A stretch of 64,000 nt of DNA. Origin: Linnemannia hyalina. Lineage: Eukaryota > Mortierellomycota > Mortierellomycetes > Mortierellales > Mortierellaceae. The notes beneath the pieces are model-generated. The model ran no database searches and was not told the DNA's origin. It was given only the letters and a program-made list of their open reading frames with translations. The stretch lies in assembly GCA_019671135.1 (NCBI GenBank), contig JAHRHY010000001.1, forward strand, positions 62,001 to 126,000, given 5' to 3'. The position numbers and the translations under genes were made by a program. Positions 1 through 10,482 of this stretch are shown here, piece after piece (within the stretch, counting starts at the first letter, position 1; the number at the start of each line of letters is the position of its first letter).

Positions 1-407
1 AGACTACAGTATAATAATATCTGTCGGCACCTATTAAAACAGTGTAATCCTTAAGAGTACAACAAATGTCATCAGCTTTTTTCTTCCACCAGTCTCCATT
101 TTCTACATTCACCACCACTACTTTGTAACATCATCTACTTTAGCTGAGAAAGCCTTGGACATGATCATCTCATATTGGATCCTGGATATTACAGATAGAT
201 CCTGGATATTACAGATAGTAATTTCCTTTCCAATATGAGATGATCATGTCCAAGGCTTTCTCAGCTAAAGTAGATGATGTTACAAAGTAGTGGTGGTGAA
301 TGTAGAAAATGGAGACTGGTGGAAGAAAAAAGCTGATGACATTTGTTGTACTCTTAAGGATTACACTGTTTTAATAGGTGCCGACAGATATTATTATACT
401 GTAGTCT
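1..407. repeat. Near-perfect inverted repeat (palindrome), 179-bp arms
   Basis: Bases 1-179 are the exact reverse complement of 229-407, with a 49-bp spacer at 180-228. The spacer region contains a 20-bp tandem direct repeat (178-197 and 198-217, beginning gatcctggatatt). Because the left arm starts at the first base of the window, the palindrome may continue leftwards. No transposase lies between the arms. It could be a foldback element, a hairpin at a rearrangement junction, or an assembly artefact. Confidence 0.9.
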
Positions 408-941
408 ATGATTGCTGGAGCAGGATATGTATGGCCTCCATACCTCTTCATTTCTCCATTTACTGCAACATCGAGGGCAAATGTCGCCATGACGTTCAGG
501 CAGGACTCCCTCTCTTTCAATCCTATATGCCAATGTTCCAACTCAGACCGACAGACTTCGCAACTCTTTCCGTGAAATGTGGATGACACAAAAAAGTTAA
601 ATTTGGAGAGTAGATCAAAGCCTGCTTTTTCGCCTCGCGAGAGCTTTCTACCATCAAGCCAGTGCTCGGGATGAGGAGTGAGTCCCTTGTCCTGTGTCAA
701 TAGTATTATACTCAGATATAGTTAGACTGAGGTATCCTTTACATCAAATATATTTAGTGAATTGAAGACGACACAACTGACTGTTTGTTATTCTTACATT
801 CTTCTCCAGAGGCGTCGTTCCTGGCTTGTAAATGAACTCGTACCACTTTGTATTCGGCTCTATCCCCTGGACCCTGTTTCCCTTGTACACAACTGGTACC
901 TTGAATTCTACAAACGGACGAGGTCAGGTGCTGAGGTTGAC

Positions 942-966
942 AAAAAAAAAAAAAAAAAAAAAAAAA
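942..966. repeat. Poly(A) tract, 25 bp
   Basis: A run of 25 A residues directly upstream, on the plus strand, of the minus-strand zinc-finger remnant. Homopolymers of this kind recur through the window (for example 3315-3340 as T, and near 30940, 60390 and 63361). It may be a retroposon tail or a slippage tract; nothing decides between these. Confidence 0.8.
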
Positions 967-1020
967 CAATAATTATTCTTCCTTTCCAGGGACTCCATCT
1001 GTGTGTATCTTTCTTTATTG

Positions 1021-1508
1021 TCACATGGGCTCAGGTGATGGGACAGTTGGGATCGACGTCGATGGAAGTTCAAAGCTGGACTGAGGCTGGTTGTTGCTTG
1101 TGTGGGTATCCCTCAGGTGTTTAAGGAGTGACTTCCGCATGGTGTAACCTTTGTCGCAATCTGGATCCGGGCAAGGATGTGGTTGGTGGATTTTCTGGTG
1201 AACTATCCAGTTTGGTGTTCCTTGGATGATCTGGTTACAAGGATTGTTCCTTGTACCGTGGCAGTGGCACAGCTGATACTTTCGCTCATGTTTGACGCGG
1301 TTGTTGTCCATGCTGAAGTGTGTTTCGCAACCAGGAAAACGGCAGGGGAATCTCGTTTCAGTGTGTTTGCTAGATAGTGTCGTTGCATGTCACACCTTGT
1401 GCTGTATGTGTTGATGCAGTGTGGGTCCTTGCATTGGACGCGGCCGTTGTTGTTCATGTTCAATAATGAAGAGGAAAAGCAGCGGGGGCAAGGTTGGTGA
1501 AAAGGCAA
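1021..1508 (-). pseudogene. C2H2 zinc-finger protein, frame broken
   Basis: Two overlapping minus-strand reading frames together carry four C2H2-like fingers. From the ATG at 1508 the first frame has a Cys pair in a CPRC motif, then CKDPHC followed by a His. The frame then shifts by one base near 1376-1385, and the next frame continues with CRFPGC...H, then CHGTRNNPC...HQKIH, and CPDPDC...HLRDTH. A linker-like TETRFPC precedes the second finger only if the frame is changed, so the break is probably a one-base deletion rather than an intron. The tail is short and Ser/Pro-rich. The likely ancestral role is DNA binding; no target can be inferred. It lies in the repeat-rich island beside the palindrome. 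Confidence 0.6.
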
Positions 1509-2125
1509 GAAGAAAAGTTGATAGTTCGGTGGACGATTGATTTATTGGTCAAGCAAAGTGAAACCGAAATTTAGCTTTAACAGAGAACACTGCAACATGG
1601 AAAAGGGTTTGCTTACTAGCTCCTGACCTTTCTTGTAGTATCTCTAACTGATACATACGTAGCTATGTCATGCATTGCAGCCAAAACATGCAGGCAACAG
1701 TCAGTTAGGATCTCCTAAACTGAGTTAAACGAACATACATGTTGAGACTGAGGATGGCTCTAATATGATTTTTGGATGGGATTCGGGGGATGAGTTTCGT
1801 CTCTCCATGTACATCCTGTTAAGGAGTACAGGTCGCAGCTCCATCGATATCCAAAGGTCCTTGGCTCCTGCAACCATCTTGGGTCAACGGAAGGTACTCA
1901 TGATTAGGCCATCAACGGAAAGAAAGAGCTCTGGTCAGACTTCCCGTACACAAGATACCCTGGGATTGGAGTAGAGGCGTAGGGCGAGGAAATGATTGGA
2001 TTTTCAGCATATTCCAACGAGCGAAGTAAAGATCAGTGTCATAGTCGCTGGCCGACATGATCTGTCGTTTCAGGCAACTCCTTGTAACCTACCCATACCA
2101 GCTGGAACAGGATCCACCTTCGCGT
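1509..2125. other. Gap with no supported gene
   Basis: Short open frames occur on both strands (for example 1765-1974 plus), but none shows a recognisable domain, splice structure or repeat. I see nothing here that can be supported. Confidence 0.5.
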
Positions 2126-2760
2126 CTAAATAAAGGACAAAGTCTCTGGTGGATGGCCGAATCCGCGACGCCGAGCACTTGGTAAACCTAGAATGGGCCC
2201 AGTCGCCGTGGGCAGTGCTCCTTGGCCTCCCACGAACGCGTCGAGAAATTTGGCCACGTCTGACCCTGGTGCAAAGAACTTGTCCGTGATCTTTTTGATG
2301 TCGCTATGGAGGTCGCCTATTTGCACGGGATAAAAGGGCGATGTAAGAACATTTAACACTCGAAAGAATAACAACGATAAAGTACAAAAAGACATAAGTG
2401 GGTCCATACCAGATAGCAGCGTGCCGGGGCGAGAGTCGTCTAAGAGAGGGGTGGAGCTGCGAGCATGGAGTGGAACAGGAACAGGCGCATGGACTATATC
2501 AGTGCGATTGGATGAGAGGATAAATTAGTGCATGCACAATGGACACAGTATGTGCACATGTGCAAGGTGTGAATGAAAAAGCACGCGTGTGTGCATTATT
2601 TGAAGGAGGGCGCCGGATGATAACGTGGATCGTTTTCTTGGGTGGTGTCTTTGGAAAGACATCGGAAACATCGTCTGTTGGGTCAAGTTCTGTTGGTGAC
2701 TCAACCTCATTCAGGACAGTCGGTTTGTGCTTGTTCGCTGGAACGATGGGTAGTGAGAAA
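2126..2760 (-). pseudogene. Truncated Crinkler (CRN) gene
   Basis: Two minus-strand stretches match consecutive parts of a fungal CRN. About 2610-2760 encodes the end of the Crinkler N-terminal domain (TPPKKTIHVIIRRPP). About 2130-2318 encodes the following conserved block (DIKKITDKFFAPGS, then GPILGLP and RRGFGHPPET), after a plausible acceptor (caaatag). The same blocks, more diverged, occur in the complete CRN 1 kb away (DNTYIIVQRPP; IKEEFFQPGS; CVKGLPKAW). The first part of the N-terminal domain, the NTPase and the nuclease are missing, and the frame ends in TAG right after the block. It is a remnant that cannot make a full effector. Confidence 0.7.
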
Positions 2761-3019
2761 CAAACGGAAAGCAAAGTGGAAGAGAGAGTGCAAAAAGGGG
2801 GGAAAGACAACACATAAAGAATGGGGAGGGTGGCACAGCAAAGAGATGTGGGAGGAGTGATAGAAAAAGGAATCGAATGATGGCAAGGTGATTAAGAGGC
2901 GTTGAAGGTGGCGAAAAGGAGAGGGTCCTGCAGTCCCGCAGCCATGGAGCCCACGGATCCCACAGAAAAAAAACGGAGAGCAAGGAAAGCAGCGAAGGAA
3001 AACAAGTGACATTTACTCA

Positions 3020-3066
3020 CTTCGGTGACGTAATTCTCGCGCCCTGCTCTCTTACGTCAGCCGAAG
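3020..3066. promoter_or_regulatory. Palindromic CRE/bZIP-like element upstream of the CRN
   Basis: The sequence cttcggtgacgtaa (3020-3033) faces ttacgtcagccgaag (3052-3066) across an 18-bp spacer; the arms are complementary except for one extra base. Each arm holds a TGACGTAA half, the kind of site bound by CREB/ATF-type bZIP factors. The element lies about 400 bp upstream of the CRN start codon. Near-copies of one arm occur at 17153-17168 and 19872-19886, both in the accessory island. Confidence 0.5.
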
Positions 3067-3244
3067 TCACCATTTGTTGCCTTTGCCACCATTCCCACAC
3101 TTCCAACGCCCACCACGCGCTTTCTTCACCGCCTTAACCATCAGTTTGTTTCTCACCGCCCTTATTGCTATTTCCACACCCATCGCCATAGTTTTTCATC
3201 CCTTCTTACTTTCCCTCTTTTAACCCCACACCTTCTTCTATCCC

Positions 3245-3340
3245 TTTTCTTTTCTCTTTTCTCTTTTCTCTTTTCTCTTTTCTCTTTTCTCTTTTCTCTT
3301 TTCTCTTTTCTCTCTTTTTTTTTTTTTTTTTTTTTTTTTT
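3245..3340. repeat. (TCTTTTC)n minisatellite and poly(T)
   Basis: About nine copies of a 7-bp pyrimidine unit run from about 3245 to 3312, followed by 26 T residues (3315-3340). The tract lies in the 5' leader/promoter region of the CRN gene. There are no unique spacers, so it is not a CRISPR array. Confidence 0.85.
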
Positions 3341-3460
3341 CTTCATTTTTCATTCACCCCTTGCCCTCACTACACCCCGCACCTTCTCCACAACCCTCAC
3401 TCCGTTTACAACCCTCACCTTTCCCCTTCCACTTACTTTCCTTTCATTCTTCACAACACC

Positions 3461-6400
3461 ATGTCCAACAACCTTCTGAAGCTGTTCTGTCTTGTCGATG
3501 GAGAGGCCACCACCAACGCGTTCCCTGTCGAGATCGAGTCAACCAAGACCATCGGCGATCTCAAAGACGCAATCTTACGCAAGAAACCCAACGATTTCCG
3601 CGATGTTGATGCGAACAAGCTCTCCCTCAGCCGTGTCTCCATTCATGACGACGGAACCATTCACGACAAGACGGAGCTGAACAACCCTAGAGCACTCCTC
3701 TCCACGCTGTTTGCCGCGAGTCCCGACGACAACACCTACATTATCGTTCAGCGCCCTCCTCAAGGTAATGCATACACGCGTTTATTGCTTTTTGTGACTT
3801 GCTGTTTGCACGTCGACTCTGGCCCATGCATTAACCTGTAGCACTCATCCAATCCCACCAATATAGTCCATGCACCTGTTCGAACTCCATCACCGCCATT
3901 ATTGGAACAAGAGACGGAAGCATGTACGAGAACTACATGATCTTTAGAGTCCAGTCTTTATTCTGTGCTGGCAATAATGGTTTCTAATGCTCATATTTCC
4001 TGTTAGTCCAAACGCGCATAGAAGGGATTAAGGAGGAGTTCTTTCAGCCAGGATCTGCCACTTCAAACTTTCTTCGCCTGTTCGTGGAAGGCGAGCTCTC
4101 TCTTCCTGAGGCAGACTGCTGTGTCAAAGGCTTGCCAAAGGCATGGCTGCGATCAAGTTCCTTTGCCCAAAAGTCAGCTCGACCTGCTCTGTACCTACTG
4201 CACCCAACGCAACCACACCAGACGACATCAACAACGACACCTCCATCAGTGGCAGCTCTAGAAACGATCAGCAACTTCCAGAACAACGACTTGATCACTT
4301 TCTTCGGCGTGAGCGGCTGTGGGAAGACTCGAGCTGTCGTCGAAATGCTTGCACAGACATGGGGGTTCTATCTGAACGGCAGTCAGGCCGATCGAGGTTC
4401 CAAGGATATCACCACTTTGTTCGAATCAGCAAAAGAAATGCCGGCGCGATATTTGTCGTCAGACAGAGTACAGAATGGTCTCAATATCCAGGCGATTACG
4501 GGCTGTCTTCTCCTTGCACGCCTTCTGGTCCTACAATACTGTCTGAGTCTCGGCCGCCATGACACATTTACTTGTGACCGCTGGATGTTACTCCAAGTGT
4601 GTCCGGGAGCCTTTGAACCCGCTGTACCGGATGTCTTTGACAGCATTTTCCTGGCCCTACTTGATGTCTATCACAACCAGATACCTGCGATTTCTTTTCC
4701 CAACTTGAAGCGCCTATTGCAGGCTCAATTCCACCTGGTTCAAGGCCTGCTCTCCTCGTACGCCTCTGACTCTCCACCTAGCAAGTTTCTCGTTGTTCTC
4801 GATGAAGCCCAGACGCTAAGCGATCATGGGAAGGACTGCTTCGTGTCTCGCGCGGATTCCGGCGACTTGAGATCAATTCTCTCTCCTATCATCCACGGAT
4901 TGAGGAGCATTTCGAATAACACTCAGAACTACTGCGTGGTGACATGTGGTACCGGCATTAGTGCCGATGAACTCGAGGTCCTGTTGAGTTTAGGCGGCAT
5001 TGGAAGCAGCTGGGAGCAGGTCAATCGCCGAATTGTCGACTTTCCGGGCTGGGAAACCGTGGACCAAGTGGCAACGTACATCAACAATCTCGGGGATCTG
5101 ATGTGTGGGGACGACAAAGCCAGGCTTCATACGTTGATACCGGAAGAAGCCATTCAAGAATTGTTTTTCGGGCTTCGAGGTCGTTTCCGTCCAATCGTTT
5201 CGACAATTGGTAACGTACCATTACATTTTGCATCTGCTAATCGCCTCGTCAACGATTTCGGTTCCCGCCTGTAAATCTCTAATCGTCCCTCCTAGCCACT
5301 TGCCACCTCCTTTTCCTCACCACTATAGAGGAGATCATTGCCAAAGGATCTCCGTCATACTGGAAGGAGGCTGTCGAACAAAGAGTCCACTCATTAGTGT
5401 GCTATCCTGAGCGCTTCCCAGTGCGTGGAAACCTTTGCTCTGACATCAAGAGGATGCTCGACAAAGTCGCCAAGGATCCAGCCAAGTTCAAGGACGCCAT
5501 CGATATCAGGCACGTTCTCAGGCAGACCGTTGTCTTTCGAGCCTCGCTGGGACTTCCTTGGAGCCTGCAGGGAGAGGAGCCAATCTTGGTCGAGAGTGCC
5601 TTCGCCCGTCTTCACATTTCCGCTGACCAGGCTGCTACTGAGAAGACGGTCAAGACGATTATTGACGAACCCTTCGTGTTCCAGGCTGCCTACAACTTGA
5701 TCCAGAAAGAAGACGAAGGATTCTACAATTACTTCAGAGAACAGTACCGAGACTTGCAGGATCCTCCTTCGGAAGGGAAGCTCTTTGAGCGGCATGCACC
5801 CTTGGACTTAATCTACGCCTTCCACAAGAAACAGCTCAAGCAGGAATTGTTCTCGATCCCCAAGCCCGCCGTGCACCTGAAGCCGCCCAAGATCCCCATC
5901 CCTACTTTTGAGCCGGTCACATTCCCGAGGCATTTGTTTGAGTATCCAGCAGCGATAGTTGGATGGGAAGGCTATGAGTGGGGAGCTCGGTACAAGGACG
6001 CACTGACAATGCGCGACTTTTTGGAGGCACACTACAGGAATGACTCGAGAAAGGACGGCTGTGTGGTACCACCATTTTTCTACCCAGAGCTGTCTCCTTC
6101 AGGGCCCGACATTGTCTTTGTCCTGCGAATCAACAATGAGCTCTACCCCGTATTTGTCCAGACAAAGCTTCTCGACGGCATCTATCCAGGAGGGGTGGAG
6201 AAAGCGCGGCTAACAGTACATGAGAGTAGAATCAAGGATCATCTACCGAACCTGGCCACGTACTGCCCTGGCGGAAAGTATCTCAGCTTGGTCTACGTCC
6301 ACCCTACAATCAAAAAGACGCTGCGAAAGGGCTGGGATCGCGACGAGCTTTGGGACACGGATTCTGAGAGTGGAGCTAATCGTAGCCATACTTCCAACGG

Positions 6401-6566
6401 GCCATTGATGCAGCTTCTCATGATCATTGACGGGAGCAATATGCGGGATTTTGTGCCTAGAGGAGTAGTCGATTTGCTCGACAGTGTGAAGGGAACCAAG
6501 CGAGTCAGCGACCAGACTGGCTCGTCAGATAGGGCGGAGAAGAAGCCCATGTTGGAGAAGCAGTAG
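3461..6566 (+). CDS. Crinkler-type protein: CRN N-domain, P-loop NTPase, PD-(D/E)XK-like nuclease
   Basis: Predicted exons 3461-3764, 3867-3923, 4007-5209 and 5329-6566 give a 933-aa protein with all phases consistent and GT-AG introns. Residues 1 to about 101 form the ubiquitin-like Crinkler N-terminal domain (LKLFCLVDGE near the start, NTYIIVQRPP at its end). A conserved linker block follows (IKEEFFQPGS, CVKGLPKAW). A P-loop NTPase has Walker A GVSGCGKTR at about 221-229 and Walker B FLVVLDEAQ at about 382-390. The C-terminus has GPDIVFVLR (about 781) and VFVQTKL (about 798), which fit the D-x(n)-Q-x-K core of a restriction-endonuclease-like fold. CRNs of this layout are known in oomycetes and early-diverging fungi, where they are proposed nuclear effectors or selfish-element-like proteins. 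No secretion signal is evident at the N-terminus. No frame break was seen, so it is probably functional; cellular role is inference. Confidence 0.85.
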
Positions 6567-6765
6567 CGAGAAACGAATAAACGAATTTTGCAAGCGGTTT
6601 AGCAGCAATAGTCTCCCTGTCGCCCATTAACACCCGAACAAGGTCAGCGTGAAATGGTAGTGTATTTGGGATCTAAATCCGCCGCACAATTGCACAAGCT
6701 TGGGGGGCCAGTGTGCTCCTGCCAGGAAACAGGCAGAAAGGTAGGAAAGTGTAAGAGGAAGTATG
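6567..6765. other. Spacer between CRN and transposon
   Basis: About 200 bp of CRN 3' flank up to the TA at the transposon insertion site. No gene is seen. Confidence 0.5.
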
Positions 6766-6767
6766 TA

Positions 6768-6910
6768 CAGTCGAAAATGGGTTTTGGGCCCATTTTACTA
6801 GTGAAAATGGGCCGATAAACGAAACAAACAGACTGAATTACCTCCATGAAAGAAGTATTCTAAAACTTGAAAACACAGTCCCGAGTATATAGTGCACGTG
6901 AGCATTGACG
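6768..6910. repeat. Left terminal inverted repeat of pogo-like element
   Basis: A 143-bp arm beginning CAGTCGAAAATGGG, identical to the reverse complement of 9154-9296. It contains internal short palindromic stretches such as gggcccattttactagtg. Confidence 0.93.
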
Positions 6911-6946
6911 CAACCATGCACAGAGAAAGAAAAGGAAAGTCGTGTT

Positions 6947-9125
6947 TTATTCATGTCCATTCGCAACTACTTCAACCAACTCTTCATCCCTAACGGCCGT
7001 ACAAGCACGCACAAGGTGTTTTACTGCTTTTCGGAGCTCCTCCTTACTTCCTTGGCCTCGTCCCCCACTCTGTCGCACTCGCTTGATACCGTCGATTGTA
7101 AGAACATCACTGTCTCCTGCCAAACGTTTCAGCGTCTCGATAGTTCCATAGATATCTGTGTCTGCGATGGGTGAGCTTCCAGGATCCTCGTGGCTTGAGC
7201 AATCGCCAGTGCTTACTTGATGACCGTCCACGCTTTCATGTTCTCTTCCCTCCTCATCCACTTGTTGTAGCTCCTCCTCGGCCTGCTCATCCCTGCTCTC
7301 TACCGCTCTGAAACCCGCTACATTCGCTGGCCCAATCTCGGCGATGATATGTTCGAAATATGCCTTCTCCTGCTCTTTGTATCGTTCGTGCTGGGTGGAC
7401 TGAGGCTTTATCTGCTCATCCTTAGTTGGCCGTCGTCGTCGAAGCTCCTCGCGCATTTCTGTTGGAAGGACAGGGGTTTTGGCGAAGCAGTTGCGCAGTG
7501 TGGAAGGTTTGATCTCACCCCATGAGTCTGGGATCAGTGTCCAAGCGCGCCCATTGGAGATAGTCGTAGTTTGGTCGAAGTTACGAGCAAGATATATTTC
7601 ACGGCCAAGTTTCTCCAGAAACGCTCGTTTGAAAGCGCTGATAACGCCGGCATCGAGAGGTTGGGTAACCGATGTCGAGTTTGTGGGTAGTCGCCGGATG
7701 CAAAGATACTTCCAAGGAATTCCCTGTTGATGGTCGCGCATATCGACATCATTGTGTGATCCTGCGGAATCCAGAAGAAGAAGAATTGGCTGTGAGAGCT
7801 CATCATCCAACTGTTCCAGCCATCGTACGAATACATCGCCGGTCATCCATCCTTTCTTCGTTCTCACCATGATCATCTTCGAGGCCGCCTCTTCTTCAAC
7901 GTCTGTAGGGATGTGTTCGCCTAATGGGTATCAAGCAGTCATAAAGGTTAAGATCTGAAAAAAGAATGCTGTCATTTGTAGCACTGTCATACATATAGTA
8001 TATTACCGATAACCACTGGCCTCAATGACTGTTTAGTCTTGGCCAAGGCGAGAGACGTGCCAGAGGCATTGATGCAAAATAAAATGGATACTTTGCAGTC
8101 CCGGAGAGCCTTGGCGCCAGATTTGAAAAGCGATGTCGTGTAAGATTTGGTGTCCAGTTCCTTTACATACATCCCAGTCTCATCGCAGTTGAAGATAGTG
8201 TCGGGAGTGTACTGGGCGCAAAGTTGGCGAATTTCAACGAGCTCGGGCTCGATTGCCTCCAAATCGACCGATCCCGCCTCTCCATGAAGCTGACAATACG
8301 AGATACGATGCTGTTTCCTGAGAGAGTCGAACCAATAGGCCGAAAAAGATAACGGCACCTCAGATACAGTGCTACCCGAATCGTCCTTGAGATCGCAAAG
8401 AACCATACATGCGAAATGAGCTGCTTCCTTCATCATCTTGCCCGTCACAGGAACATTCTTCTTGCGTTGATCGTGCAGCCAGTAGAGCAGGGCCTGCTCG
8501 ATCACTAGACCCTTCCGCTTGACGATGTAATGAGCGCCATCGGGAAGTGTCTTTGCTGCAGCACGTAGCTATTGATTGACATATTGTAAGTAACAGGAAT
8601 CTTAATAAATTACTTTTAATGTATACAGCTCTTGGCAGCCTGTTGAAAATAATAATATACCTTATCTTCTCGGCTCAGCATGCGTTCAAAGGTTTTTCTT
8701 GGAAGGTTGACTCCTATCGCAGGTCCATAGGAGCGGGGGGAAAGCTTGAAAAATGGGATGTTCTCCTTCCGTTTTTCGAGATAGTGATATATGTCCAGCA
8801 GCTCGACTTGCGCTTGTAGGGAGCGAGAGACTCTTGCACGCGGAATCTCGAACTTGTCGGCAGTAGGGAATACAATGATAGCAGCCATGTCATCGTTCCT
8901 AGCGCTGTTCAAAAGGTCGTTGTATCGCAGTCGGCGAGTGGCGTTGATCTCTTCAAGCTTTCGGCTGGTGTATGTTTTGTCCTTCTTGGAGGTGAGCTGA
9001 GGAGGGGCGGGTTTCTGCTTTTGGGCTCGCGTCTTAACCTCATCCGCGAACGAGCGGCGTCGACGCTTGACTTTATTCGTTGCCATGGTGAATGACTGGT
9101 TACTGAAGTTACAAGATGCGTCCAT
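6947..9125 (-). CDS. Pogo/Tigger-type transposase (CENP-B HTH plus DDE_1)
   Basis: Exons on the minus strand are 8661-9125, 8007-8568 and 6947-7920; splicing restores one frame of 666 aa (653 aa if the second Met at 9086 is used). The N-terminus is basic (MATNKVKRRRR) and is followed by helix-turn-helix DNA-binding regions including a CENP-B/Tc5-like segment (SAYWFDSLRKQHRIS). The DDE_1 catalytic core shows the first Asp in IFNCDETGMY, the second in LLLLDSAGSH, and the third in TQPLDAGVI. The joins RMLSREDK/LRAAAK and RPVVIG/EHIPTDV read smoothly across both introns. The acidic, Glu-rich C-terminal tail is typical of the family. The enzyme would cut and paste the surrounding element at TA sites. 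No stop or frameshift was found. Confidence 0.88.
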
Positions 9126-9153
9126 GGTGAATGTAAGAGTGATGTAAACTACA

Positions 9154-9296
9154 CGTCAATGCTCACGTGCACTATATACTCGGGACTGTGTTTTCAAGTT
9201 TTAGAATACTTCTTTCATGGAGGTAATTCAGTCTGTTTGTTTCGTTTATCGGCCCATTTTCACTAGTAAAATGGGCCCAAAACCCATTTTCGACTG
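9154..9296. repeat. Right terminal inverted repeat of pogo-like element
   Basis: A 143-bp arm identical to the reverse complement of 6768-6910, ending in CGACTG and followed by the TA duplication at 9297-9298. Confidence 0.93.
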
Positions 9297-9412
9297 TATT
9301 GTATCTTTTCGCCGAGGACTTGTCCGACTGCTTATTAATACACACAAAAAAGCACAACACCCCCAGAACACCATTACAGATATACATTCACCAGTACGAC
9401 AAGACAGTCGAC

Positions 9413-10482
9413 ATGCCGTTTCATGGGAGAAACCGATACCCCAGGAATGGCCCCAGCCACTCAACAAGGTCTTGCAACGTCCTAGAAACGCTACGCGCAA
9501 CAGTGGACAAGGAGACGGCTCATCAGTTCTCTATTCTAAAGCAGGAGATGCAATACCGACATGAGACGATGGAGCGACGCCACCAAGAGTCGACTAAGAC
9601 ACTTCTGGACGCTATCCGGCGATTAACAGTGACAGAAACTCGTCCATCAGCAGTAGTACAGCATCCAATAGATCCAGTCACTCAGGGGCAGACACCCCAG
9701 TTACCTCAACGCATTGGTCAAGTAATCCAACAACAGCAACAGCAACAGCCATGCGTCATCCCGCCGGCTGCTCCACGTATACCTACCATCTCGAAGTGGC
9801 AAGATGCTGTAGAACAGTGGGAGAACGGCGACCCAAGCAAAGGACTGCTAATCCCACTTCGTTCCTGGACAAAGGAATGCGCAAGACAGATTCCGCCAAG
9901 TATTCTCAGAGGAATTCCATCGCAATGGAGTTTATCTACTAGGGAAGAAACGAGGCCAATGTGAAGGATGTCCATGGCAAGGCAGCTGATACGGTCAGAC
10001 AGTTTCTCAAGTCTATCCATCAGAAAAATCTTGAGCGGGAACATACAGATGCGGATGCGATTGGAACCTCGTCATCAGGGCTTCAGGACCATGGGAGAGG
10101 CGACGAGTATGAAGACGAGGATGAGGAGGTGGAGCCAGAACCGCTGGTGAGACGCAGACTGAACCAGCAACCGAGGCATGTGATCCAGAGCGTGGAAGGG
10201 CATTGTGCAGAGCGGGTAGAGGGACAAGGACAAGGTGAGAATGGTGGAAATGAAGGTGATGAGTCTCCAGAACCGCTAGGAGCCAAACGAGTGAACCAAC
10301 AGCCTCTAAAGCCCAGGATTGCAATCCCTCGAGTTACAAGGAGCAAAAGTGTTGCTCCTGCTACGGCCCCTGCTTCTATTACGCCTATTCCCCTTCCTAC
10401 TGTCAATCGGCTACGGAGAGGAAGTACAATCATAGGCATAACATCCTCATCCTGTGAATATAATAGAAAGCGTCAGCGATAA
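9413..10482 (+). pseudogene. GCR1_C-like DNA-binding domain gene, broken
   Basis: The best start is the ATG at 9413. The frame encodes a Gln-rich coiled-coil-like region (residues about 25-110, polyQ near 9730) and then a segment with WQDAVEQWENGDPSKG that resembles the GCR1_C domain of fungal transcription activators and Crypton-associated proteins. Near 9880 the reading frame shifts by one base; the new frame continues the domain (MRKTDSAKYSQRNSIAMEF), meets one in-frame TAG at 9940-9942, and then stays open to 10482 with an acidic and Ser/Pro-rich tail. Both breaks fall inside the conserved domain, so this is probably dead or badly read at one homopolymer. The pogo element sits just upstream and may have separated it from its promoter. 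No tyrosine recombinase is seen nearby. Confidence 0.45.

Larger units (their letters stand above)
6768..9296 (-). mobile_element. Pogo/Tigger-like DNA transposon, complete, with 143-bp TIRs
   Basis: The left TIR (6768-6910) and right TIR (9154-9296) are exact reverse complements over 143 bp, starting CAGTCGAAAATGGG. Both ends are flanked by TA (6766-6767 and 9297-9298), the target duplication expected for Tc1/mariner-pogo elements. The interior carries one three-exon transposase gene on the minus strand that fills nearly the whole element. Identical TIRs and an uninterrupted gene indicate recent insertion. It landed about 115 bp upstream of the start of the GCR1_C-like gene at 9413. Confidence 0.92.

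Noticed and set aside
371..700. 109-aa minus-strand open frame overlapping the right arm of the palindrome, with a CEVCRSELEHWH patch
   Set aside because: No recognisable domain, no splice partner, and it runs into the palindrome, so its extent is not meaningful.
3245..3340. Short regularly repeated units resembling an array
   Set aside because: Units are contiguous with no unique spacers and the genome is eukaryotic; it is a minisatellite, not CRISPR.
9217..9564. Plus-strand open frame starting inside the transposon right TIR
   Set aside because: It crosses the element boundary and mirrors the TIR copy at 6644-6847; no domain.
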